Shown here in pieces: positions 25,913-33,254 of a stretch of 64,000 bases of DNA. The position numbers and the translations under genes are program-made. This stretch comes from Bacillota bacterium (lineage in GTDB: Bacteria; Bacillota; Clostridia; Acetivibrionales; JAEXSP01). The notes below the pieces were generated by a model. The model had not been told where the DNA came from. It ran no database searches and was given only the letters and a program-made list of their open reading frames with translations. The DNA is taken from the NCBI GenBank assembly GCA_023453795.1, contig JAEXSP010000010.1:18749-82748 (forward strand), written 5' to 3'. Position 1 is the first letter of the stretch. Each line of letters starts with the position of its first letter.

Positions 25913-26002
25913 TCATCTATTTTTCCACAATAGAGGATTGCGCCAAACCGAACGATTAAAGCAATATGAACTTACATTTTTCAATTCTAATGTCGTACGC
26001 AT
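25913..26002 (-). CDS. Small peptide 2 with NPLL motif (29 residues)
   Basis: ATG 26002 has GGAGG eight bases ahead. Product starts MRTTLELKN, passes SSYCFNRSVW and ends RNPLLWKNR. It is preceded by a consensus promoter with three 11-bp-spaced upstream repeats and followed by a terminator like that of peptide 1. The two units appear to be diverged duplicates. Cys, Trp and Tyr near a conserved proline would suit a processed or modified peptide, but no processing enzyme is adjacent except, perhaps, the methyltransferase gene upstream. Confidence 0.72.
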   Translation of the reverse strand: MRTTLELKNVSSYCFNRSVWRNPLLWKNR

Positions 26003-26047
26003 TTGACTTTCCTCCTTCCATTCCTTTATTTGCTAACTGCTTAAATC

Positions 26048-26076
26048 ATCATATTACAGCCTTTATCCGCTGTCAA
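26048..26076 (-). promoter_or_regulatory. Promoter of NPLL peptide 2
   Basis: TTGACA (26071-26076) and TATGAT (26048-26053) on the minus strand, spacing 17 bp. Confidence 0.85.
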
Positions 26077-26090
26077 TATATATGAAATAT

Positions 26091-26118
26091 TTGTAATTTG
26101 ATTGTAATTTAATAGTAA
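26091..26118. promoter_or_regulatory. Tandem 11-bp-period upstream repeats
   Basis: On the plus strand TTGTAA at 26091, TTGTAA at 26102 and TAGTAA at 26113 are exactly 11 bp apart, ending 14 bp upstream of the -35 of peptide 2. Two equivalent repeats (25687, 25698) precede peptide 1. One-turn-spaced direct repeats are the typical site of OmpR/PhoB-type regulators. Confidence 0.6.
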
Positions 26119-26131
26119 CACTCCTGAGATA

Positions 26132-28204
26132 TCAGTATATCTTCTCAATCACAATAATGCATGTACTGTCGGGCAATCTTACCGGCTTCCTGTCCTCATC
26201 GAAAAGCTCTATTTTCTGCGAAAGCGCTATTGTGTAGCCGTCCTGCAGGAAGTGCTTGAATTCAATGACCTTGGCTTCAGTTCCGAGCGCTTTCATGATG
26301 AAGTCCTTATACCCACTTGGAGTGAAGTACCCGAACTGCTCGTTTATTTCATGCACATAGGACTTCTCCCCCCATGTATAGGTATATAGAAACTCCATAG
26401 CATCGTTAACAGGCATCAGTACTTCGTTGTGGCCAACTACCGAATACCGGATTTCTCTCCCTTTGAAATCGTTGGCGTATCTACTCAGGAATTCCATGCC
26501 TTCGTCTGAAAGGAATTTAATTATACGCCTCTGCTCGGCAGGTTCAGTCATGATGCCGTCTCTGATAATAATCCGTCCGCCCTTGGGCAAGATCTCAAAA
26601 GCGCTCTTGAAAGCTGTTTCAAGGGTCTCATAATTAAACTTTCTTCCGTTGTATTCAATATAAGAAAACAATTCATGCAGGATAGAACAGAATATAATAG
26701 TGTCAACGCTTCCCTTTTCTATATATTGACTAAGGTTAAGAGCATCCCCATATATGACCTCCCACTTTCTATTCTCCAACTGCTTTTTCTTTCTCAAGCT
26801 ATCAAGGACATTCTGTGCGATATCAACACCGGCAACCTTCCTTTCGGGATACCTTTCTTCGATCAGATCCATCAAGGCGCCGCCGCCCGGGCCTATATCG
26901 ATAATGCTGTTTCCGGTAATATAATCAAGTATAACTTTTTTATAATCAATAGTAGTATTCATAATGTTCAGGTAGGATTCCTCTTCATAGAAGCGGTCAT
27001 ATTTGTCTTTTCTAAGCCCGAAGAGGTCGAAAAGAAGTACAACAGCCTTTTCATAAGCTACATCCGACCTCTCGGCTTCCATACAAAAATCGATCAGCCT
27101 GCTTCCTGCGGCCGAAAAATTAAATGTAAAAAAGACTGTATCCGATAGCTTGCCGTGAAATGATATATCATGAGCAACATGAAGGTTTTCTTTAAAACGC
27201 CCTTCAAATATGTCATCAAAGGTAATTTCCGACAGATATTTTTCTATTATGCGTTTCTTGTAAATATTGACCCTCTTCTTGCCGTCATGCTGATAATACA
27301 GTTCTCTCATCAATTTTTCAAAGCTGACATGCCTCACCTTTTCCGGTTCAGCATTCACTGCCGCAAGAAGGAATATCTTGATAAATTCTTCAAATGAGAA
27401 ATCATACAATGCAGCTTCTACATACCAAAGATCGCAGTCTTCAAGCAGCCGTGCAATTCTGTCGGCTGCCCTTTTATCACACAAAAACCTTTGGTATTCA
27501 TTTTCAAAGCATTCCCCGTTGTTGATAGACACCGCTCTCAGGGATCTTATCCTGTCTTTGATGCCACACTGTCTGTCAAACCTTCCATAGACGATATTGT
27601 CAATAATGCTTCCAGCATATTCTTTAATGTCATTCCATATATCTTCACGTACTGCCGATACAATACAGCAATTAAGCGTCATGAGTATTTCTCTTAACTC
27701 ATCAGCAGTTATCCTGCCATCTCTAATGAGCTTGAACAAAGGCTCATTACCCTTCAAGGGTACCTCACCTCTTATATACTGTCCTATGAGTCCGTGAGTT
27801 AATATCAGAGCATGTATTATTTGCTTTATATCAGCTTCCTGCTCTTCAGCCGCATCAAGGTAGATTTGCGCAGAGCCTATATTATGTACAAATAAATTGA
27901 TGCTATTCTCTATCCATTTTTTTCTTTGATGAGGAAGTCCTCCTTTTGCAACTTCAGACCATTTCAAAGTTTCCTCAAGCAAGTACCTACTATAATCATC
28001 CAATTTAAATTGCGAAAGAATTTTAAGGGTTTTCTCAACATAGCCAAGCACATAGTTATTCTTCATATCCTCAAGAGAATCAAGCCTCTCAAGGTTAACA
28101 TTCCTTTCCGGAGTTAAACAAAGGTACATCAGCCACTTTTCGGATTTCAGGACCTGCCTGTCACCCGATTTGATTTTATTTATAGACGACAAGGAATTTA
28201 ACAT
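26132..28204 (-). CDS. Large two-part SAM-dependent methyltransferase
   Basis: 690 residues. From ~405 on it is a class I methyltransferase: motif I SIIDIGPGGGALMDL, motif II KVAGVDIA, motif III-IV VIYGDALNLSQ and DTIIFCSILHELFS, then LPKGGRIIIRDG. The first ~400 residues are soluble, helix-rich and not recognised; they contain one short stretch HVAHDISFHG and several Cys. The C-terminal ~150 residues (FGYFTPSGYKDF) belong to the methyltransferase. SD AGAGGG precedes ATG 28204. It follows the NAD operon on the same strand and precedes the NPLL peptides. Substrate unknown. Confidence 0.8.
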   Translation of the reverse strand: MLNSLSSINKIKSGDRQVLKSEKWLMYLCLTPERNVNLERLDSLEDMKNNYVLGYVEKTLKILSQFKLDDYSRYLLEETLKWSEVAKGGLPHQRKKWIENSINLFVHNIGSAQIYLDAAEEQEADIKQIIHALILTHGLIGQYIRGEVPLKGNEPLFKLIRDGRITADELREILMTLNCCIVSAVREDIWNDIKEYAGSIIDNIVYGRFDRQCGIKDRIRSLRAVSINNGECFENEYQRFLCDKRAADRIARLLEDCDLWYVEAALYDFSFEEFIKIFLLAAVNAEPEKVRHVSFEKLMRELYYQHDGKKRVNIYKKRIIEKYLSEITFDDIFEGRFKENLHVAHDISFHGKLSDTVFFTFNFSAAGSRLIDFCMEAERSDVAYEKAVVLLFDLFGLRKDKYDRFYEEESYLNIMNTTIDYKKVILDYITGNSIIDIGPGGGALMDLIEERYPERKVAGVDIAQNVLDSLRKKKQLENRKWEVIYGDALNLSQYIEKGSVDTIIFCSILHELFSYIEYNGRKFNYETLETAFKSAFEILPKGGRIIIRDGIMTEPAEQRRIIKFLSDEGMEFLSRYANDFKGREIRYSVVGHNEVLMPVNDAMEFLYTYTWGEKSYVHEINEQFGYFTPSGYKDFIMKALGTEAKVIEFKHFLQDGYTIALSQKIELFDEDRKPVRLPDSTCIIVIEKIY

Positions 28205-28278
28205 TTAAGACCCTCTTTTCAGATTTTTTTACATTCGTCTATTTAAATTTATCATATAAATGGGTGCAATGGCAATTG

Positions 28279-29220
28279 TCACAGCAAATCCTTCAATAGG
28301 GGTTGAACCAATTCCTTACCCCTGAGTTCCATAAACCATCGTTTTGGTATGCTATCGAAACCATAATAAATACCAGCCAGTCCACCTGCTATTGCCGCAG
28401 TGGTATCTGTATCATCACCTAAAGCTACTGCAGCTTTAACAACCATTTCGTAGGATGCAGCTTTATATAATACCATTCTGACACTTCTCAAGCTATCGAC
28501 AACATATCCCCCACCTTTACCAATCGGGTGATCGTCAGGCCGTATAGTCCGCTCAAGCTCATAATAATGCTGTGAGTCTTCGGAATAAATCTGTCTTAAC
28601 TTACTAACAGCCTGTTTATATGCTTCTTCAACAGGATGTGCGTCTAAAAGCTTTCTTGCCCATAAGCAGTACAAAGCACAGCATACCTGATTACATACAT
28701 GTCCGTGCGTAACCATAGACTGTGAATGAGCAAAATTCACAAGTTCAGCATCGGTTCCCTTATGCCATAATGCTAATGGCAAAACCCTCATAAGTGAACC
28801 GTTGCCTTTTCCCTCGGGTATGACAAATCCTGATTCCAACGGCAGCTTTCCCATTCGGATAGACACAAGGGATCTCGCAGTCTGATTTCCAACATCAAAA
28901 ACTTTATTGTCTACAGCCCAAAGGCCTTGTTCATACCAATTCAAAAGTCTTGAGGCAAAGTCATTAACATTAAATGTTTTACAGGTTAATAATGAATCCA
29001 AAAGGCACAAGGCCTGAGCGCCATCATCCGACCAGGTCCCAGGCAATACACCGGAGTGTGACCTTTCAAAGCCCGGCGGAGGAGTAAATTCAATCCTGTC
29101 TAATGTCGGCAAATCCTGCGGCGCATTGAATTCATACGGAACACCCAAGGCATCGCCGATCAGCAGTCCCCATATACCTCCAAGTATCCTGTCTTTTCTT
29201 GATAGTGACATCATTATCAT
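28279..29220 (-). CDS. ADP-ribosylglycohydrolase (DraG/ARH family)
   Basis: 313 residues with the metal and ribose motifs of the family: GLLIGDALGVPYEF near the N-terminus, WSDDGAQALCLLDSL (the usual SDDT region has Ala in place of Thr-type residues), NGSLMRVLPLAL, and ALGDDTDTTAAIAGGLAG near the C-terminus. The family removes ADP-ribose from proteins or small molecules. It ends the row nrtR-pncA-pncB and so may recycle ADP-ribose within NAD metabolism; ADP-ribose is also the usual NrtR ligand. The start could be ATG 29211 rather than 29220. Confidence 0.88.
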   Translation of the reverse strand: MIMMSLSRKDRILGGIWGLLIGDALGVPYEFNAPQDLPTLDRIEFTPPPGFERSHSGVLPGTWSDDGAQALCLLDSLLTCKTFNVNDFASRLLNWYEQGLWAVDNKVFDVGNQTARSLVSIRMGKLPLESGFVIPEGKGNGSLMRVLPLALWHKGTDAELVNFAHSQSMVTHGHVCNQVCCALYCLWARKLLDAHPVEEAYKQAVSKLRQIYSEDSQHYYELERTIRPDDHPIGKGGGYVVDSLRSVRMVLYKAASYEMVVKAAVALGDDTDTTAAIAGGLAGIYYGFDSIPKRWFMELRGKELVQPLLKDLL

Positions 29221-29290
29221 TCTCTCTGTTTATTAGTATTTTGAAAATCAGCAGCCTTGAACAGATTCTTTATAAATCTGATATGTAACC

Positions 29291-30733
29291 TTAACCCACC
29301 GAGTACTCTTTCAGGAGTCTCTCCTTCATATCCCATAAAGGCTTGGATAAATCAACATAATACTTGTGCGGGTTTTCAAACCTTAATACCTCATCCCACA
29401 GCCCTTCGACCTGTTCCTCGCAATAGCTTTTTATATCGTCCAGCTTCGGGCTCTCATATACGCAGGTTCCTTTGTTAAAAAGCTTTGTCAAAAGCTTTGC
29501 TGCACGGAAGTTTGTCACAGTCTTACGTTTCCAAGTATATTCCGGGTCAAATAATTCATAAGGCATATTTTCATCAATAACCTCATCATCTGTAGTCAGA
29601 ACATCTGCAATCGCCTTTCCGGTATTCTTGTCAAAAAGCCTCCAGACCTGTTTAAATCCAGGATTTGTTATCTTTCCGACATTCTCGCTGAGCTTAATTT
29701 TGGGTATAATCCTTCCATCTTCCTCGATAGCGGAGAGCTTATAAACCCCACCAAAAACAGGCTCAGACTTAGAGGTTATAAGCCGTTCACCGACACCAAA
29801 CAAATCGACTTTAGCGCCTTGGATCAGTATATCCCGTATTATGTACTCATCCAGAGAATTGGATGCGACGATCTTACAGTCCGGAAAACCTGCATCATCA
29901 AGCATCTTTCGTGCTTCTTTTGAAAGGTATGTGATATCCCCTGAATCAATTCTTATGCCTTTAGGCCTGAATCCCCTTGGTACAACTACTTCATTAAATA
30001 TTTTGATTGCATTGGGCACTCCTGATTTTAAAACACTATAGGTATCTACCAAGAAGGTACAGGTATCCGGATATACTTCTGCATAAGCTCTGAAAGCCTC
30101 AAGCTCAGACGGGAACATCTGTATCCAGCTGTGAGCCATTGTTCCTATCGCAGGCATTCCATAGTCTCTTTCAGCTATTGTACAAGCAGTACCGACACAT
30201 CCTCCGATGTAAGCTGCACGAGCACCGTATATGGCACCGTCGTACCCCTGTGCTCTGCGGGAACCGAATTCCATTACAGCTCTTCCCTGTGCTGCACGAA
30301 CAATCCTATTTGCTTTGGTTGCAATAAGGCTTTGGTGGTTAACCGTCAGCAAAACCATTGTCTCAATAAACTGAGCTTGTATAACGGGGCCCCGAACTGT
30401 AACGACAGGTTCATTCGGAAATATCGGAGTTCCTTCAGGGACAGCCCAGACATCGCAGCTGAACTTAAAATCCTTAAGGTACTCAAGAAATTTTTCGGAA
30501 AAAATCCCCTTGTTCCTGAGATACTCTATGTCAGCATCTTCAAACTTCAATGTTTTCAAATAGTCTATCAATTGTTCAACGCCGGCCATTATTGCAAATC
30601 CGCCGTTATCAGGCACTTTTCTGAAAAACATATCGAAATAGGCCGTCTTGTCTTTCAATCCGTTTTCGAAATATCCGTTCGCCATTGTTATTTCATAGAA
30701 ATCCGTAAGCATTGTTAAATTAATTTTATTCAT
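29291..30733 (-). CDS. pncB: Nicotinate phosphoribosyltransferase
   Basis: 480 residues. It converts nicotinate and PRPP to nicotinate mononucleotide with ATP, the entry step of the salvage route. MLTDFYEITMANGYF at the N-terminus, FGSRRAQGYDGAI, GTMAHSWIQMF (phosphate-binding His region), IRIDSGDITYLSK and ASNSLDEYII are diagnostic. ATG 30733 is chosen because AAAGGTGG lies eight bases ahead; the upstream GTG is inside the SD. Third gene after nrtR and the nicotinamidase-like gene; regulation by NrtR is expected. Confidence 0.96.
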   Translation of the reverse strand: MNKINLTMLTDFYEITMANGYFENGLKDKTAYFDMFFRKVPDNGGFAIMAGVEQLIDYLKTLKFEDADIEYLRNKGIFSEKFLEYLKDFKFSCDVWAVPEGTPIFPNEPVVTVRGPVIQAQFIETMVLLTVNHQSLIATKANRIVRAAQGRAVMEFGSRRAQGYDGAIYGARAAYIGGCVGTACTIAERDYGMPAIGTMAHSWIQMFPSELEAFRAYAEVYPDTCTFLVDTYSVLKSGVPNAIKIFNEVVVPRGFRPKGIRIDSGDITYLSKEARKMLDDAGFPDCKIVASNSLDEYIIRDILIQGAKVDLFGVGERLITSKSEPVFGGVYKLSAIEEDGRIIPKIKLSENVGKITNPGFKQVWRLFDKNTGKAIADVLTTDDEVIDENMPYELFDPEYTWKRKTVTNFRAAKLLTKLFNKGTCVYESPKLDDIKSYCEEQVEGLWDEVLRFENPHKYYVDLSKPLWDMKERLLKEYSVG

Positions 30734-30783
30734 ATAAATGACCACCTTTAATTAGTTTTGACAGAGCAAATATGTGAATTGCC

Positions 30784-31458
30784 CTACAGTATAATGTCTT
30801 TTACTATTTCAATACCGTTTCCCCTCATTATATAAAGAGCCATTAGATTCATAAGATCTGCGTCATGTGTTCCCAAGTCATAAGTATCTACCAGGCTTAT
30901 TGGTACTATTACCCTTGATTTCTTATTACGGGTATTGAAAAAGGCCTTTATTGTATTGGCAAATTGTTCAACGCATATGTCTGTACAATCACCCGCAAGA
31001 ATAAACGTATCTATTTTCGGGTTTTTCACCAGCCAATCCTGAAATTGCTCCTCGATAAATCCGTTAGTTGAATTTTTCTCTATCAACTGATACCCTCCGG
31101 CTTCCTTGAGCTCATTAACTATTTCGCTTTCACTGGTATCCTTCAAACAATGTGGAGGGTAGGATCCAAATTCCGGAGAGTAGCTTTTATGGCAGTCTGC
31201 AAAAGCTATCTTGATTATACCGTGCTCACCGCATGCCTTGGATATTTTAACTATCTCAGGTATCAGAGCCTCTACTCTAGGGCTTTTCAGTGCACCTTCC
31301 CTTGCAAAGCCGTTTACCATGTCAACTATGACAAAAGCAGTGTTTTCAGCTTTTAAGTCTTTTAGCCCCACAATTTCTGCGTTAGTGAAAATATCATAAA
31401 TCTCTGCGATAGCGTCCTTACTTTTTTCTAAGAAATCCCTCTTGTCAAGCATCTTCAT
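30784..31458 (-). CDS. Isochorismatase-family cysteine hydrolase, probable nicotinamidase
   Basis: About 224 residues. The isochorismatase triad is visible: Asp in TAFVIVDMVNGF, a Lys in the central region, and Cys in LAGDCTDICVEQFA. HKSYSPEFGSYPPHCLKDT carries the metal-binding His/Asp residues typical of nicotinamidases. It would turn nicotinamide into nicotinate for PncB, which is the next gene. ATG 31458 has AAAGGG upstream; the frame could begin earlier at 31482. Confidence 0.88.
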   Translation of the reverse strand: MKMLDKRDFLEKSKDAIAEIYDIFTNAEIVGLKDLKAENTAFVIVDMVNGFAREGALKSPRVEALIPEIVKISKACGEHGIIKIAFADCHKSYSPEFGSYPPHCLKDTSESEIVNELKEAGGYQLIEKNSTNGFIEEQFQDWLVKNPKIDTFILAGDCTDICVEQFANTIKAFFNTRNKKSRVIVPISLVDTYDLGTHDADLMNLMALYIMRGNGIEIVKDIIL

Positions 31459-31502
31459 ATAAAACACCCTTTCCATATACATTATTCAGCCAAATGGGAA
31501 AT

Positions 31503-32420
31503 CTAATCTTCATAAGCTCCTTTTGTCCAGTTCGGGTTAAATTTAAACAGCTTCGACGGCCTATGACCGGCATCCTTTGTATATTCGTTCGTCTCAGTGA
31601 CCATGTCTGCAATCTTCCTTCTGAAATTAGCCTTAAGCAGCTCCTTATCCAAAATAATTTCATATACCTGCTGGAGCTCAGTCAAAGCAAACAGTTCCGG
31701 CATAAGGTTAAAGGCTATATCTGTATACTCAATCTTGCTCCTCAGCCTTTCTATTCCATACTCTATAATCTTGGCATGGTCAAAGGCTATTCCGTCCGAT
31801 TTAATTATTTCCCTCTCTATTTTTGTCACTTTTCCTGATACGGTTTTGGTGATTCTTATTGTAGCCGACAATTTCTCCTCATCGTTTGAAAGCTCCAATC
31901 TGAGAAGCTGCTGAAGTACATAGCCTCTTTCCAGGACTGTTTTATGTTCTTGGAAAAGCTTGCACCTTACCGTAAACCATTTAGCATCATCCGCATCATC
32001 GCTTGCCTTAATATCAAGATTCGATCCGTCAACCAGAGACATATAGGCACAGCTTATAACTCTTGTCCTCGGGTCTCTTCCAACATCCCCCCATGTATAC
32101 AGCTGTTCCATATAGATATTGTCTATGTTTGTTTCTTCTTTCAATTCCCTCATTGCAGCAGCATCCATGCTTTCGTCCATATGGACGAATCCTCCCGGTA
32201 ATGCCCACTGTCCCATGAACGGATGATCCCCTCTTTTTATCATCAGCAGCCTCATCACCTTCTCAGGCAGCTTACGATAATTCTTTTTTTCCTTGTCTGT
32301 AACAGTAAATATCAGCATATCTACCGTAACTGAGGGTCTTTGGAATTTTCCCGGGTCATATGCGGCAAGAAATTCTTTCTCAGTTAATCCCTGTTTGTTT
32401 TTAAGTTCCAATTTATCCAT
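31503..32420 (-). CDS. nrtR: NrtR-type NAD regulator (Nudix + winged helix)
   Basis: 305 residues. The Nudix box is intact (GFVHMDE, seven residues, RELKEET), so ADP-ribose binding and possibly hydrolysis are retained. The C-terminal ~110 residues (GIERLRSKIEYTDIAFNLMPELFALTELQQVYEIIL, then RRKIADM) form the winged helix found in NrtR. NrtR proteins repress NAD salvage or synthesis genes and release DNA on ADP-ribose. The gene heads the operon nrtR-pncA-pncB-ARH. AAGGAGG precedes ATG 32420. At 305 residues it is somewhat longer than typical NrtR. Confidence 0.9.
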   Translation of the reverse strand: MDKLELKNKQGLTEKEFLAAYDPGKFQRPSVTVDMLIFTVTDKEKKNYRKLPEKVMRLLMIKRGDHPFMGQWALPGGFVHMDESMDAAAMRELKEETNIDNIYMEQLYTWGDVGRDPRTRVISCAYMSLVDGSNLDIKASDDADDAKWFTVRCKLFQEHKTVLERGYVLQQLLRLELSNDEEKLSATIRITKTVSGKVTKIEREIIKSDGIAFDHAKIIEYGIERLRSKIEYTDIAFNLMPELFALTELQQVYEIILDKELLKANFRRKIADMVTETNEYTKDAGHRPSKLFKFNPNWTKGAYED

Positions 32421-32465
32421 GTGAACCCTCCTTATTCATAGTGTTATTATTTATCTGTTAATATC

Positions 32466-32494
32466 ATTATATGACTAATAATTAATATTGTCAA
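32466..32494 (-). promoter_or_regulatory. Promoter of the NAD salvage operon
   Basis: TTGACA (32489-32494) and TATAAT (32466-32471) on the minus strand with 17 bp between. The -10 lies inside a small palindrome TCAT-ATA-ATGA, a possible NrtR site. Confidence 0.85.
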
Positions 32495-32540
32495 TAAATT
32501 AAATAAACTTTGAAATTTAGGCATTTAATAACTAAATGGT

Positions 32541-32581
32541 GACTACTAATGAATCTCATATAATGAATTACACCAGTAGTC
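32541..32581. promoter_or_regulatory. Twin BlaI-type operator, decayed copy
   Basis: AATTAC-ACCA-GTAGTC at 32566-32581 and GACTACTAATGAATC at 32541-32555 (one base short) repeat the arrangement seen upstream of the secreted repeat protein (39077-39115). They lie inside a 14-bp perfect inverted repeat (32534-32547 / 32574-32587). No gene of the expected type follows; the next minus-strand gene is nrtR. Confidence 0.6.
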
Positions 32582-32601
32582 ACCATTTATCAATATATTT
32601 G

Positions 32602-32766
32602 TCAATATAAAAGTTCCAAATTATAATATTGCGAAAAAGTCAGCAAAGAATTATCAGAATTATACAGGCTTGCAACCACCCAGAAAGGAGTACCGTCATT
32701 CCAATGCTTTGGTGTTACAACAATAGAGGAATTTGCCAAAGAGTTCACTACTATAGAAGAATCCAT
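32602..32766 (-). pseudogene. Internal-deletion remnant of a blaR-like gene
   Basis: A 54-codon frame right after blaI. Its first 14 residues (MDSSIVVNSLANSS) match the BlaR-like N-terminus (MDFSLIVNLLSSAS), and the next part (TPKHWNDGTPFWVV) matches residues deep in the BlaR-like sensor domain (IPKHWEDGSPFWID). About 590 residues between are gone. It keeps the same SD-start context (GGAGTAAAAATGGA) as the intact gene. Confidence 0.85.
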
Positions 32767-32775
32767 TTTTACTCC

Positions 32776-33150
32776 CTATTTATCTTTTTCATCCAAAATT
32801 CTTCTAAGCTGATCTATTTGTTCCTTTGACATTTTCTTGTTTCCGATGAAGTTAGCTATTGCTGCGTTGATTTCACCGCCAAACACCTTATCAAGGAAGG
32901 ATTGGCTCTCTTCTTTAACACACTCTTCTTCCGTAACCAACGGAAAATAAATATAAGCCCTGTCCTCTTCTTTAAAGCCAATAGCCTTTTTCTTGACCAG
33001 TCGGCTTATCATCGACTTAATTGTTTTAGGCTTCCACTTCGTACTTCCGGAAAGTTCATCTATTATCTTGCTGGCAGAGCATGGGGCTTGCGCCCATATA
33101 ACTTTCATTACAGTCCATTCTGTCTCAGCAATCTTTGGTATTTCTTTCAT
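32776..33150 (-). CDS. BlaI/MecI-family transcriptional repressor
   Basis: 124 residues. Winged helix at the N-terminal half (AETEWTVMKVIWAQAPCSASKIIDEL, TKWKPKTIKSMISRLVKKKAIG, DRAYIYFPLV) and the dimerisation tail with the proteolysis region of the family. ATG 33150 is used because GGTGG lies five bases ahead; the GTG at 33159 is in the SD. In known systems BlaR1 cleaves BlaI to relieve repression. Its own promoter has a perfect GATTAC-N4-GTAATC site, and the same site type occurs before the BlaR-like gene and the secreted repeat protein. Confidence 0.93.
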   Translation of the reverse strand: MKEIPKIAETEWTVMKVIWAQAPCSASKIIDELSGSTKWKPKTIKSMISRLVKKKAIGFKEEDRAYIYFPLVTEEECVKEESQSFLDKVFGGEINAAIANFIGNKKMSKEQIDQLRRILDEKDK

Positions 33151-33172
33151 CGTATCCACCGCCTTGAATACA

Positions 33173-33188
33173 GATTACATAGGTAATC
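33173..33188. promoter_or_regulatory. BlaI-type operator of blaI
   Basis: GATTAC-ATAG-GTAATC, perfect in both arms, just downstream of the blaI -10. Confidence 0.8.
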
Positions 33189-33201
33189 AAATTATGCTTT
33201 T

Positions 33202-33230
33202 ATATTAAGCTAACAGCTGTTTTTTGTCAA
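33202..33230 (-). promoter_or_regulatory. Promoter of blaI
   Basis: TTGACA (33225-33230) and TAATAT (33202-33207), spacing 17 bp, on the minus strand. The stretch TTGACAAAAA is shared with the upstream region of the BlaR-like gene. Confidence 0.85.
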
Positions 33231-33254
33231 GGCAGAGTTGAACCTATCAATGCT

